Assembly: GCF_002933395.1 (NCBI RefSeq)
Contig: NZ_PKFN01000011.1
Span: 1 to 64,000, forward strand
DNA: 64,000 bases
Origin: Yoonia maritima
GTDB taxonomy: Bacteria > Pseudomonadota > Alphaproteobacteria > Rhodobacterales > Rhodobacteraceae
Direction of reading: 5' to 3'
Part shown: positions 1-9,021 of the stretch, piece after piece
Layout of the letters: each line of letters begins with the position of its first letter
Position numbering within the stretch: position 1 is the stretch's first letter
Notes under the pieces: generated by a model
What the model was told of the DNA's origin: nothing
Databases searched by the model: none
Seen by the model: only the letters and a program-made list of their open reading frames with translations
Translations under genes and position numbers: made by a program

Positions 1-645
<645 letters not shown>

Positions 646-937
646 TGGTCTGAGGGGGTGTCGGTTCAGGGGGGCAGATGCATCGCTTACAAAGCGCCTG
701 TATCGCGTCTGAGCCTGCAGTAAAATTAGGGATGAAGGCGTCTGCAATTCTCGTGGATATTCAATTTAGGCGAATATTGACACCTAAACACTTGTTCGCT
801 AAGTATTCCCAAGGTGCATATGTGAGCTGCCGGATGTAAAGTATTTGTTGTCTTCAGCGTGAGGCTCCCGACAGTATTTCAGATCGTCGATTGCATTTTC
901 CGAATGATGCTTAGAAAGTTACGCTGAAGCAATAGAC
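646..937. other. Non-coding gap upstream of the gtr cassette
   Basis: I see no convincing gene, RNA or repeat here apart from the inverted-repeat arm at its left edge. It separates the recombinase remnant from the gtr cassette and presumably holds that cassette's promoter. No clear -35/-10 pair could be assigned. Confidence 0.5.
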
Positions 938-1333
938 ATGACTATAATAGCGGGCAACAAAGTAAACTCTCTACAAGCTTTACGGTTCGCAGTTGTCGGC
1001 TCGCTGACCGCTGCAATTTACTTTGGTATGTATAATCTGCTGAGGATTGCGGAGGTTGCTTCTCCAATAATGGCATCTGCTATGACATATTGCGCCGCCG
1101 TTTCGTTTCAATACGTTGGCCACTCTTGGTTTACCTTCGGCAAACCCGTTTTCGACATTGTGCAATTTATGCGTTTCTTAGCAACTAATGCCTGTGGCTT
1201 TGCATTTTCGATATCGTCAACATACCTGATGGTATCCGTCTGTCTCATGCCTGACTGGGTTGCCAGCGGGCTGATTGTTATCACGCTACCGATAATAAAC
1301 TGGTTCGTAATGCGGCGATGGGTTTTTAATTAA
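938..1333 (+). CDS. GtrA-family membrane protein
   Basis: A 131-residue protein with four predicted membrane helices (about residues 14-34, 44-64, 78-100 and 107-127), matching the size and layout of GtrA. GtrA proteins are thought to flip undecaprenyl- or polyprenyl-phosphate sugars across the inner membrane. The motif FQYVGHSWFTF in the second half and the terminal basic-aromatic MRRWVF are typical of the family. It is followed by a GtrB-like prenyl-phosphate glycosyltransferase and a polytopic membrane protein, the classic three-gene order of O-antigen or surface-glycan modification cassettes. The start has only a weak ribosome binding site. Base composition looks more A+T-rich than the metabolic genes further right. 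Confidence 0.85.
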   Translation: MTIIAGNKVNSLQALRFAVVGSLTAAIYFGMYNLLRIAEVASPIMASAMTYCAAVSFQYVGHSWFTFGKPVFDIVQFMRFLATNACGFAFSISSTYLMVSVCLMPDWVASGLIVITLPIINWFVMRRWVFN

Positions 1334-1407
1334 ATTGCGTCCGGCGATTTTTAGAATATAGCCAAACACCCAAATTTATATCTTGAAAAAATTGGAGTCC
1401 GCTCGGC

Positions 1408-2364
1408 ATGAACGCCCCCCCAAAAACCATCCCAACGCTGGCTTTTGTAGTTCCGTGTTTTAACGAAGAACTTGTTTTAGATGAGCTAATTAAGCAATTA
1501 ACATTGCTTAGTGCAAAGTTATTACAATCGGGTCTTATATCGCAGGAGGCCCAAATAGTGCTGGTTGATGATGGCTCTGTAGATAACACTTGGAATATGG
1601 TTGAAACGGCAAGCGTCACTGGAAATGTCATGGGAATTAAGCTCGCACGAAATCATGGCCATCAGCCTGCACTACTTGCTGGTTTGATGACGGCGAAAGC
1701 TGACATTTTGGTAAGTTTGGATGCTGACTTGCAAGATGACTTAGAAGCAATCCCTAAAATGATCGAAGCATATATGGGCGGTGCCGAAATCGTATTTGGT
1801 GTACGCTCATCTCGTAAGTCCGATACTTGGTTCAAGCGCAATAGTGCGCGGACGTATTATAAGATGATGCACTATTTAGGTGTGGACTTGATTGCCGATC
1901 ACGCCGATTTTCGCCTGATGGGCCGCAAAGCTATCAACGCATTACGTGAATATGGCGAAGTTAATATCTTTCTCAGGGGGCTTATCAAAAACTTAGGATT
2001 TCCAACCTCAACCGTTGAATATGATCGTGCCGCACGGGTAGCTGGTGAAACCAAATATCCTTTCAGAAAGATGGTGCGGCTTGCCTTAGAGGGAGTGACT
2101 TCATTTTCAGTACGCCCATTACGGCTCGTTGCTTGGGCTGGATTAACCATCGCATTATTTTCATTCATATACGTCGGATACGCTGTCATCATGCGTTTTA
2201 TGGGCCATTCAGTGTCAGGCTGGGCATCTATTGTAGCCTCAATTTATATGCTTGGCGGCATCCAGTTGATAGCGCTTGGCGTGATCGGCGAGTATTTGGG
2301 TAAAATATATCTCGAAACAAAAAAGCGTCCTCAGTTCATCATCGAAAAGACGACCGCAGACTAG
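1408..2364 (+). CDS. GtrB-like family 2 glycosyltransferase (polyprenyl-phosphate sugar synthase)
   Basis: A 318-residue GT2 enzyme. The N-terminal GT-A domain has PCFNE near residues 16-20, DDGS at 54-57 and the metal/nucleotide motif DADLQDD at 105-111. The C-terminus carries two membrane helices (about 235-262 and 270-295), the layout of GtrB/ArnC/DPM1-type enzymes. These move a hexose from UDP-sugar to polyprenyl phosphate on the cytoplasmic side of the inner membrane. The lipid-linked sugar would be flipped by the GtrA protein just upstream and used by the membrane protein just downstream. A GGAG ribosome binding site lies 10 bases before the ATG. Sugar identity cannot be read from sequence. 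Confidence 0.88.
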   Translation: MNAPPKTIPTLAFVVPCFNEELVLDELIKQLTLLSAKLLQSGLISQEAQIVLVDDGSVDNTWNMVETASVTGNVMGIKLARNHGHQPALLAGLMTAKADILVSLDADLQDDLEAIPKMIEAYMGGAEIVFGVRSSRKSDTWFKRNSARTYYKMMHYLGVDLIADHADFRLMGRKAINALREYGEVNIFLRGLIKNLGFPTSTVEYDRAARVAGETKYPFRKMVRLALEGVTSFSVRPLRLVAWAGLTIALFSFIYVGYAVIMRFMGHSVSGWASIVASIYMLGGIQLIALGVIGEYLGKIYLETKKRPQFIIEKTTAD

Positions 2365-2369
2365 GATTT

Positions 2370-3920
2370 ATGATGATTCGAACACTCCCGTTGTGGGGCT
2401 TCATACTAACTGCTGTGTTGCTTTGTATACCAATTCTAACACATCCACACCTTCCTATGGTTGACTTGCCCAATCACATTGCGCGATTGCACATTGCAGC
2501 TAATCCAGAAAGCGTGCTGAACGAATACTATAGCTACGTTCTTGAGTTTCGCACGAACGTAGCGGTCGACGTTTTATGGCTGTCGATTGGTCAGTGGCTT
2601 TCGAGTGCTGAACAATTCTCCAACGTAATGTTTGCTGTCTATGCAGTCGGCTTTCTCGGGTCAATTATGGTGCTCAGCCGCCTGGTGCATGGGCAATGGC
2701 TAATGTGGCCGCTGGTATCAAACTTGGTCGTGTTCAACGCTGTCTATTTTTGGGGGTTTGAAAACTATCTCATTACCGTAGCTGTCGCGCTGTACATGTT
2801 GGCTTTATGGCTCTGGATGGAAAACCAGCCAAATTACATCAGGATATTAGTATACATTCCACTGTGCATGCTCCTCTATGCAATGCACATCTTGGGACTA
2901 CTTGTCTTGATGGCTACGGCATTTGGGCGAGAAGTGCAGGTATTAATTGAAGCTAAACGAAGTTGGCCGCAAGTACTGCGCAGAAATTGGATTTTAAGTA
3001 TACCGTTTTTATTCCCTATAGGCATCGTTGTATATGATATTATCTGCAAACCTCCAAACATTTATGGTGGGGCGATGCGTTTTGGCGATCTAGGTACCCG
3101 CCTTGAGGTGTTCACTGCACCAGTCAGCTCTATTATTTCAGACTGGTCGCAGACAATGAACCTGATTGGTTTCGCTATTTTATACGTTATTCTTGCATTG
3201 TTGTTAACTTTACGCCGCAAAGAAGGTGCTAGACTTCAGTTCAATCCAAGACTTAGGGGCCCTGTCATTGCGCTTTGTGTGCTTTCACTGTTCTTGCCCG
3301 ATCTATTGAATGGTGTCGCTGTCGTCCATTTACGATTTTCGTTTATCTTACTCGGTGTCATCTTTGCGGCAACCACTTGGGTTGACCTTAAACCTAAGCA
3401 TGGTGCCGTGCTTTTCGTTGCGATGGCCGTTCTTAGTGTCACAAGGGCGGTTTCAGTCGAGCGGATGACGTCTCTTCACAGTCGAGAAATTACTCAGCTT
3501 ATCTCCGCACTCGATGCTGTTCCACCGGGCTCAAGGGTTCTTCCATTGCGGAATATGAAATTAAACCCGTCACCACGCTTATGGCATATGCAAGCCTATG
3601 CGGTTTCCGAAGCTGACTCATTTATTCCGACATTATTTATCGGTACACACAACTTACATTTACGTGAAGAATGGTGGGATAGCGCGAAAGCAATTGAACG
3701 CAGTACGCCCGGTTTCTTGCTATTGGACCCACCACGCATCAGAAAAAGCCGTAGTTCCTTGCAGAACTGGACTTACCTTTATGACTGGGAGCAAAAATTT
3801 ACGCATGTTCTAACGCTGAATACCATGGAAGAGGGGTACTTCGATGAAATGCCAGTTCACCTGATTAAATCCGAAGGTATTTTTAGCTTATACGAAGTTG
3901 AATACGTCCCCTCAAATTGA
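2370..3920 (+). CDS. Polytopic membrane protein, putative GT-C glycosyltransferase
   Basis: A 516-residue protein with about ten hydrophobic helices and a hydrophilic C-terminal domain of roughly 130 residues. The first extracytoplasmic loop contains DLPNH (residues 32-36); an acidic residue in this loop is the usual catalytic feature of GT-C glycosyltransferases that use prenyl-phosphate sugars. I do not recognise a named family. Its position after GtrA and GtrB matches the serotype-specific GtrC slot, where the third protein attaches the flipped sugar to a surface glycan. It begins 5 bases after gtrB; AGGA is best placed for the second ATG (2373), so the true start may be one codon downstream. 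Confidence 0.65.
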   Translation: MMIRTLPLWGFILTAVLLCIPILTHPHLPMVDLPNHIARLHIAANPESVLNEYYSYVLEFRTNVAVDVLWLSIGQWLSSAEQFSNVMFAVYAVGFLGSIMVLSRLVHGQWLMWPLVSNLVVFNAVYFWGFENYLITVAVALYMLALWLWMENQPNYIRILVYIPLCMLLYAMHILGLLVLMATAFGREVQVLIEAKRSWPQVLRRNWILSIPFLFPIGIVVYDIICKPPNIYGGAMRFGDLGTRLEVFTAPVSSIISDWSQTMNLIGFAILYVILALLLTLRRKEGARLQFNPRLRGPVIALCVLSLFLPDLLNGVAVVHLRFSFILLGVIFAATTWVDLKPKHGAVLFVAMAVLSVTRAVSVERMTSLHSREITQLISALDAVPPGSRVLPLRNMKLNPSPRLWHMQAYAVSEADSFIPTLFIGTHNLHLREEWWDSAKAIERSTPGFLLLDPPRIRKSRSSLQNWTYLYDWEQKFTHVLTLNTMEEGYFDEMPVHLIKSEGIFSLYEVEYVPSN

Positions 3921-3986
3921 AAATCATACTGGACTTGTCGGGTTTAAGTGCCGATCCTCGTGCTCATCTAAGGTCGAAGATTTAAC

Positions 3987-4022
3987 CCCAAGGTCTCCGC
4001 TCAACGCTGGAGGAAACTTGGG
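3987..4022. terminator. Possible hairpin between convergent genes
   Basis: CCCAAG (3987-3992) pairs with CTTGGG (4017-4022), with inner CTCC/GGAG pairing, in the 129-base gap between two convergent genes. There is no strong T-run, so this is a weak candidate. Confidence 0.3.
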
Positions 4023-4049
4023 ACGCAGGTCACGTGTTAATGACTCAGC

Positions 4050-5606
4050 TCATCTTTTCATGCGCAGGTCTTGCGCATAAAGGTGATATATCTCTGGATC
4101 AAAGATTGAATTGACGGGTATTTGTGTGTTTGGCTCTAGATCTTTTGAAAACACTTGTGAAGCTGCGAAGCTTTCTGGAGTGATGGAGCGTAGGCCGTCG
4201 GGTAAAGGACCTTGACCAACTCCGGGAGATTTCATTGCCATATTAAACCCCCATATTCCAAACGACGGGATTGGTGTTTGGTAATTAACAACTTGAGGGA
4301 ATATTTCTTCGAGAGTGCGTGAAACCGTCCAATAGGTATTGGGGGTGAAAAAAGGTGACGAGCTTTGGGTTACTAAGATGCCATCATCTGACATGATGTC
4401 AGATACCATCGCGTAAAATTCAACCGAGTACAGCTTTGACAGCGCTTCATTGTGTGGATCAGGGAAGTCAATGATAATTCTATCATAGGTGTTAGCGGTC
4501 TCTTTAACGTACAAAAAGGCGTCTTGATTTAGTACATTTACCAAAGGCGATGACATGCTGCCTTCGTTTAGGCGTACAATTGGAGCAAAGTCCCTCCCTA
4601 GATCGGTCATAGCTGGGTCAAGATCGACGATGTCGATTGACGTAACACTTGGATGTTTAAGAACCTCGCGGATAGCAAGCCCGTCTCCTCCACCTAAAAT
4701 TAGTACGGTTTCTGGCGGCGTTCCCCAAGAAAGTACTGGATGAACAAGAGCTTCGTGATAGCGAAATTCGTCAGCCTGCGCGAACTGGAGGTGGCCATCA
4801 ATAAAAAGCCGGACGTCGTTCTTTTGCCATGTGTTTGTTACAACAAGTGACTGATACTGTGACTGTTCACGCCAAACAACCCGATCAAAGTATAGATGGT
4901 CCTGTGCAAATGCAGTGATTTTTGACGCGAGCAACGTTAGGGTAAACAGCATTACGATAGTCGCGACGACATAGCCAAGCAAGCGTTTGGGCGCGTCTAG
5001 GTGGTCGCGCAACATAAAGACATTCAAAAGAGCGACAGATGAATTTATCAAGCCAATCGCGAATGACGCAGTGATGAGCCCGAGTGATGGAAGTAGCAAG
5101 ATTGGAAAGGCAACTGAGCCGATCAGAGCGCCTATGTAATCTAGTGACAAAACGTCGGCGATGGACTCGCGAGTGGTCGATCGTTCCGACAAAACCCTTG
5201 TCAGTATTGGAATTTCCAACCCAACCAAAAAACCAATCGTTGATATGAATGAGAACATGCCTACCGTGTAGAACCATGGCGCAGCCGGAAAGAGCATAAA
5301 TAGTGAAATACTGCAAAGACCACCGACCAAGGCAAGGATCAGTTCCACGTAGACAAATGCTTGTATCAGGTTTCCGTTGATGAAGCGGGATACGTATGAA
5401 CCGACCCCCATAGCGAACATGAAAAAGCCAATCGTAAGCGAAAACTGATAAACAGAGTTCCCAAGTAGGTAGCTTGAAACCGTGCCAATAATCAGCTCGT
5501 ACACAATGCCGCATAAAGCAACGATAAGGATTGATGCCAGCAATACGACGGCCTGCCTTTGAGGTAAGTCTTTGTAGCTGGGCTGAGATGATGGTTGTTT
5601 CGGCAC
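4050..5606 (-). CDS. Membrane-embedded spermidine-synthase-like aminopropyltransferase
   Basis: A 518-residue protein with about seven N-terminal membrane helices (residues 20-230) fused to a cytoplasmic Rossmann domain of the spermidine synthase family. That domain has GGGDG at 305-309 (decarboxylated-SAM binding), the acceptor-site pattern DEFRYHE at 279-285, and DFPDP at 380-384 in place of the usual DSSDP. Soluble SpeE transfers an aminopropyl group to putrescine. The membrane class probably acts on an amine-bearing substrate at or in the membrane, but its acceptor is unknown. It starts with GTG (5606-5604) behind AGGA. It is the last gene of a minus-strand operon that begins with the SpeH-type decarboxylase supplying decarboxylated SAM, which strongly supports the aminopropyl-transfer reading. 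Confidence 0.85.
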   Translation of the reverse strand: MPKQPSSQPSYKDLPQRQAVVLLASILIVALCGIVYELIIGTVSSYLLGNSVYQFSLTIGFFMFAMGVGSYVSRFINGNLIQAFVYVELILALVGGLCSISLFMLFPAAPWFYTVGMFSFISTIGFLVGLEIPILTRVLSERSTTRESIADVLSLDYIGALIGSVAFPILLLPSLGLITASFAIGLINSSVALLNVFMLRDHLDAPKRLLGYVVATIVMLFTLTLLASKITAFAQDHLYFDRVVWREQSQYQSLVVTNTWQKNDVRLFIDGHLQFAQADEFRYHEALVHPVLSWGTPPETVLILGGGDGLAIREVLKHPSVTSIDIVDLDPAMTDLGRDFAPIVRLNEGSMSSPLVNVLNQDAFLYVKETANTYDRIIIDFPDPHNEALSKLYSVEFYAMVSDIMSDDGILVTQSSSPFFTPNTYWTVSRTLEEIFPQVVNYQTPIPSFGIWGFNMAMKSPGVGQGPLPDGLRSITPESFAASQVFSKDLEPNTQIPVNSIFDPEIYHLYAQDLRMKR

Positions 5607-5687
5607 TGTGCGGTCCTATCGTGGCGTTGAAACAAAAAAGGCTCGGTGCATGTGACGCAACCGAGCCTGTCATGAGGCAGTTTTTGC

Positions 5688-6275
5688 TTATTTGCCGGAA
5701 CGTGGTCCGCCAGAACGGGCACTTGAGGGCGCACGGTAAGAGCTGCGTGGTGATACCGTCCGGTTGTTAAAGCTTGCTGCACTTATGCCTGCAGCACGTT
5801 GGCGACCGATTAGATTGCCTAACAAGGCACCAGCAAGGAAGCCTGTTCCAGAAAACCTCAATCCTGACGAGTTGCCAGCAAGGTCAGTCGCAATAAGCCG
5901 GTTATTCGCCTCGTCGATTTCAACGGTAAATACTTTGCCTTCGCCTTCGTCTTGAATGCGGTTGGCGTTTTCGTCTGCAAAGCCAAGGAACGTCGCGTCT
6001 TCCATAACACTTAGGCCAAGTGTTGTATCGTAGAACCGGGTGTCTGCGTTCAATACATCGGTATAAAACGCAGTAAATTCAGTAAGCTCTGCATCTGATG
6101 CTTCGGTAACACCGTTATCGGTTAGGTAGCCTTGGTAAGTATTTAGTGCGAACTCTGTACGATCAAGAACCTGCCCCAGGTCAGCCGTTTGTTCTGACTT
6201 TGTACCTGAGAGAAATGAGTAGGCAACAAAGCCAATCACACCCAAAATCGCGAGGTTCTTAAGATTTCCAAACAT
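5688..6275 (-). CDS. Small single-pass glycine-zipper membrane protein, unknown function
   Basis: 195 residues from the ATG at 6275, chosen because AAGGA sits 7 bases upstream; the longer frame to 6395 would run well into the upstream gene. One N-terminal helix or signal anchor (about 6-23) is followed by a soluble region with an acidic DENANRIQDEGEG stretch resembling a calcium-binding loop. Then comes a glycine-rich hydrophobic segment (GTGFLAGALLGNLIGRQRAAG) and a Ser/Arg/Pro-rich basic tail. I do not recognise a named family. It sits between the rhomboid-GNAT gene and the membrane spermidine-synthase-like gene, 35 and 81 bases away, so it is probably co-transcribed and works in the same membrane process. 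Confidence 0.7.
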   Translation of the reverse strand: MFGNLKNLAILGVIGFVAYSFLSGTKSEQTADLGQVLDRTEFALNTYQGYLTDNGVTEASDAELTEFTAFYTDVLNADTRFYDTTLGLSVMEDATFLGFADENANRIQDEGEGKVFTVEIDEANNRLIATDLAGNSSGLRFSGTGFLAGALLGNLIGRQRAAGISAASFNNRTVSPRSSYRAPSSARSGGPRSGK

Positions 6276-6309
6276 AAACAGTTCCTTATTCGTTACGGAC
6301 GATAATCCA

Positions 6310-7605
6310 TCAATATTTGCCATCCAAAGAACATATCCACCAGACTTGGTGCAATCCAAAATTGTAATAGTTGTCCAGCCTACCACAGACTTCAAATTTA
6401 TGTGACTTTAAGGTATCAGCATTGGCGTCTGATAGGTCGCTAGGAAGCGCCAATACCACCTTACGGCCCCCGCGCATCTTAACTTGATCAACGGCGTAAT
6501 CGATCCCAGCCAAGCCTACGGGTGCTTCTTGCCAAGTCAAACCAAAGACACCTTCGGTCTCAGGTTCAAGCGCAGACCCAGTAATGGATATCCCAGTGCT
6601 GGATGGCATGGCCGGAGATGGTCCTGCATCGAATTCAGGATTATCAAGTCCATACACGATTTTTGCTTCTGTCACAGTATGATAGGCAGGTATCGTTAGC
6701 TCAACCGCGGCGCCAAACTCAGCATACATTTTATGTGCGGCGGCATAGATTAGCTTGCCAAAATGATCATAGTCGCTGGTAGCGATGAATATTTTCCTTA
6801 TTCCTTTCGCCTTTAGCTTTCCAAGCAAGTCATTGAGCATATACGCCCCTAGACCTTCACCTGCGCAGTCTTTTCTTAGATACGTCCATGATAACCATAC
6901 AACATCATCAACCTGATCGTCATGACTATAGCCGATCACCCCCAAAACCTCCCCACGTTCGAGAAGTACGAACATGTCTTCAATGCCGTCATTTAGAAAC
7001 TCGTTTTCTGCCTCTGCCGCGTCATCGTCGTCGGTTTCTTTAATGATTTGCACAACTTTTGAGAGATGAGTAAGTTGCATCGGTTTTAACTGGGGGCCTT
7101 TGCTGCCGAATAGTGATCCGAACATTGCGTAACTTCCTCCGATAAGAGTTGAAAAAATATGAGCATAAATCGCGATGGAACGGCCCCCAAATAAGATCTC
7201 AAGCGTGATAACTCCTAAGATAACAAGACATAAAAACCACCAGTTTTTAGGTTCTGCCGTGGCTATAACTGCATAAGTAACCAGTCCATAGACAGGGCCT
7301 GATATTCCGACAAAACGTTGATCAACCATGGCTAACTGCACCGAGGTCCCGACGGCGATGCATGCAATGATAAGCAGGAATGTCTGCCAGTGCCCAATGC
7401 GTTGTTCAGTAATCTGTCCGCCCAGAACAAGCATAACCAAATTCATTAACAGGTGAGGTATATCACCATGCATAAAGACATTCAGAAAGACGTCAGAAAT
7501 AGGGATCGGATCATAGGGGACCGAAGCTGCCCCATTTTGCCAATACGCAAGAATGCAAAGTCCGAAAACCGCAAAGGTGACGCTTGACGCGCGCAATACA
7601 TCCAT
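6310..7605 (-). CDS. Rhomboid intramembrane protease fused to GNAT acetyltransferase domain(s)
   Basis: 431 residues from the ATG at 7605. This start has GGAG 5 bases upstream and lies just after the speH stop; an earlier in-frame ATG at 7647 would overlap speH by 35 bases. The first ~170 residues form a six-helix rhomboid core: the HxxxxHLxxN motif (His46, His51, Asn55), the catalytic serine in GISG (Ser102) and its histidine partner in YAHIFSTLIGG (His149). All are present, so the protease should be active. Residues ~185-320 form a GNAT fold (WLSWTYLRKDCAGEGLGAYML is the acetyl-CoA loop region). The last ~70 residues look like a second, partial GNAT half. A rhomboid-GNAT fusion inside a polyamine-type operon is unusual; its substrate cannot be named. 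Confidence 0.8.
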   Translation of the reverse strand: MDVLRASSVTFAVFGLCILAYWQNGAASVPYDPIPISDVFLNVFMHGDIPHLLMNLVMLVLGGQITEQRIGHWQTFLLIIACIAVGTSVQLAMVDQRFVGISGPVYGLVTYAVIATAEPKNWWFLCLVILGVITLEILFGGRSIAIYAHIFSTLIGGSYAMFGSLFGSKGPQLKPMQLTHLSKVVQIIKETDDDDAAEAENEFLNDGIEDMFVLLERGEVLGVIGYSHDDQVDDVVWLSWTYLRKDCAGEGLGAYMLNDLLGKLKAKGIRKIFIATSDYDHFGKLIYAAAHKMYAEFGAAVELTIPAYHTVTEAKIVYGLDNPEFDAGPSPAMPSSTGISITGSALEPETEGVFGLTWQEAPVGLAGIDYAVDQVKMRGGRKVVLALPSDLSDANADTLKSHKFEVCGRLDNYYNFGLHQVWWICSLDGKY

Positions 7606-7612
7606 AACTCCG

Positions 7613-8011
7613 TCAGGCCATGCCCACCTGGCCCACATCGTTAACAAAAACCTCGCCGCGTTTCACCAGCTGTACGGTTTCGCGTTTAGGGGCGAAATAA
7701 TGCCGTAGCACATCAAGGCTACATAGGGGATCGACATCGCCGCACATGAAAATATCGATTGCCGCATAACTATGTTCTGGCCATGTGTGTATTGATATAT
7801 GAGATTCGGCCAGCAAAGCTACTCCTGTAAAACCAGTTCGATCGCCGAAATCATGCAGCTTAATTTCGAGGACTGTTGCGCCAGAGGCAACTGCCGAATC
7901 GTGTAAAATTTGTTGGGCGGGTTCGCAGTCAATTAAGCATGCTGCGTCGAAAAATTCAGCAATGACATGAAGCCCAAGAACTGTTGGTTTCGTTTGGGCC
8001 TTTGTCAGCAT
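7613..8011 (-). CDS. speH: S-adenosylmethionine decarboxylase proenzyme (SpeH type)
   Basis: 132 residues, normal length for the class 1B (SpeH) enzyme. It makes decarboxylated SAM, the aminopropyl donor for polyamine synthesis. The self-cleavage site is present: LAES|HISIHTWPE with Ser70 becoming the pyruvoyl cofactor, His75 in the processing position, and Cys90 in IDIFMCGD as catalytic acid. It is the first gene of a four-gene minus-strand operon that ends with a spermidine-synthase-like membrane protein. No ornithine or arginine decarboxylase is nearby, so any diamine must come from elsewhere. Confidence 0.95.
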   Translation of the reverse strand: MLTKAQTKPTVLGLHVIAEFFDAACLIDCEPAQQILHDSAVASGATVLEIKLHDFGDRTGFTGVALLAESHISIHTWPEHSYAAIDIFMCGDVDPLCSLDVLRHYFAPKRETVQLVKRGEVFVNDVGQVGMA

Positions 8012-8290
8012 TATGTTCCCTCAAGCATCACTACGTCAATATAAACGCAAACCACATGAAAAAGACGATAATTGCAACGCATTTTCACGCGCCGGGGTTG
8101 AGCGCATGCCCTGGATGGCCAAATTGTCGGAGCGGTGGATGTCTTTATGCTACTGCAAAGATGAAAGTTCTACCGTGATAGACTACACACTCATATCCCT
8201 AGAGATAGTCCCCATCGGGTAAATTATACTCACAACTATTCATGGTATTCTGGCGTGGGAAGTACGAGTAAGACCGGTGAAGGCGGTGTA
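8012..8290. other. Intergenic region upstream of the speH operon
   Basis: 279 bases between the convergent-side end of the holin gene and the start of speH. It must carry the speH-operon promoter. I saw no convincing regulatory RNA, repeat or small gene. The plus-strand frames here have no recognisable start signals or family features. Confidence 0.4.
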
Positions 8291-8629
8291 TCAAGGCGCG
8301 CGTTTTGCGCGCGCACCTTGTTCGAGCCCCTGAATGAACGACACGGCGACCAGCTGCATTGGTGAAAGATCGTTTGGAGTATGGCCTTTATGGTTCGCAG
8401 GGTAAGAATGTTTCCGCGAACGAGATGCAAAAGCAGCCCCAATCAATGCCAGCCCTAAGTATATGAGGCCGATTACGGTCGCAGCGAATAACTCTGACTG
8501 CAATTCAGTCATCACAATCCATGCGGCAGCGGTTAGGAATCCTGCTCCGATCATTGCCAGTATGGCGCTTGCGGAGAACAGAGCCGCCTTTTGGGCGGTC
8601 TCTGCTACTTTTCTTTCGATGCCAAACAT
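8291..8629 (-). CDS. Holin-like (phage holin superfamily / DUF1469-type) membrane protein
   Basis: 112 residues with an amphipathic N-terminus and two membrane helices (about 18-40 and 48-68), then a basic soluble tail. The pattern matches small bacterial membrane proteins annotated as phage-holin family, usually found with DUF883 proteins and not in prophages. Its ATG overlaps the stop of the upstream DUF883 gene in the sequence TAATG, so the two are translationally coupled. Sharing an EcfG-type promoter with that gene, it is probably part of the general stress regulon acting at the envelope. Molecular function is unknown. Confidence 0.75.
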   Translation of the reverse strand: MFGIERKVAETAQKAALFSASAILAMIGAGFLTAAAWIVMTELQSELFAATVIGLIYLGLALIGAAFASRSRKHSYPANHKGHTPNDLSPMQLVAVSFIQGLEQGARAKRAP

Positions 8630-8952
8630 TAGCGACGCGATGTCAGCATGCCGACAACAAAGCCAAGGCCTGCAGCGATACCTACGGCTGCGGCAGGGTT
8701 GGCGCGTACAGCATTTTCAGCATCGGCATAGGTGGCTTCTGCTTTTTGCTTTGCCGCGTTCGCTGTTGCGGCACCAGCAGTCGCTGCGTTTGCAGCTTTA
8801 TCCATTGCGACAGATTTCAGCTGGGTGCCTTGCGCCTTGCCGTAATCCGCGACGGTCGCAGTTAGGTTTGCAATGTCTTCGCGCAGGACTGCCATTTGTT
8901 TGTTAATGTCGCCACCAAGATCGGAGACGTTGCTTTTTGTGGACTGTGCCAT
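8629..8952 (-). CDS. DUF883 (ElaB/YqjD-like) membrane-anchored protein
   Basis: 107 residues from the ATG at 8952, chosen for its GGAG 8 bases upstream; longer frames lack such a site. The protein has a helical coiled-coil region (about 10-75, Ala/Lys/Thr-rich) and a single C-terminal helix ending GLGFVVGMLTSRR. This is the DUF883 layout: ElaB and YqjD of E. coli are C-tail-anchored inner-membrane proteins that bind ribosomes in stationary phase. An EcfG-type promoter lies just upstream, and the gene is next to phyR, so stress-induced expression is likely. Confidence 0.85.
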   Translation of the reverse strand: MAQSTKSNVSDLGGDINKQMAVLREDIANLTATVADYGKAQGTQLKSVAMDKAANAATAGAATANAAKQKAEATYADAENAVRANPAAAVGIAAGLGFVVGMLTSRR

Positions 8953-8987
8953 TGGAATTCTCCAGTGTTTGTTACGTTCGTAAAACC

Positions 8988-9012
8988 AACTGGCAACAGT
9001 CCTAAAAGTTCC
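8988..9012 (-). promoter_or_regulatory. EcfG-type promoter for the DUF883-holin operon
   Basis: Reading the minus strand, GGAAC (9012-9008), 16 bases, then AGTT (8991-8988). The alphaproteobacterial EcfG consensus is GGAAC-N16/17-CGTT, so one base of the -10 differs. It ends 35 bases before the DUF883 start codon, in the short gap after phyR. Confidence 0.65.
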
Positions 9013-9021
9013 CACATTTCT

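Noticed and set aside
4885..5673. A 262-codon minus-strand frame overlapping the membrane SpeE-like gene
   Set aside because: Its Cys/Arg-rich composition shows no family features, and the overlapping frame has clear aminopropyltransferase motifs.
8291..8629. Holin-like gene as a sign of prophage
   Set aside because: It is coupled to a DUF883 gene behind an EcfG-type promoter, with no phage genes nearby.
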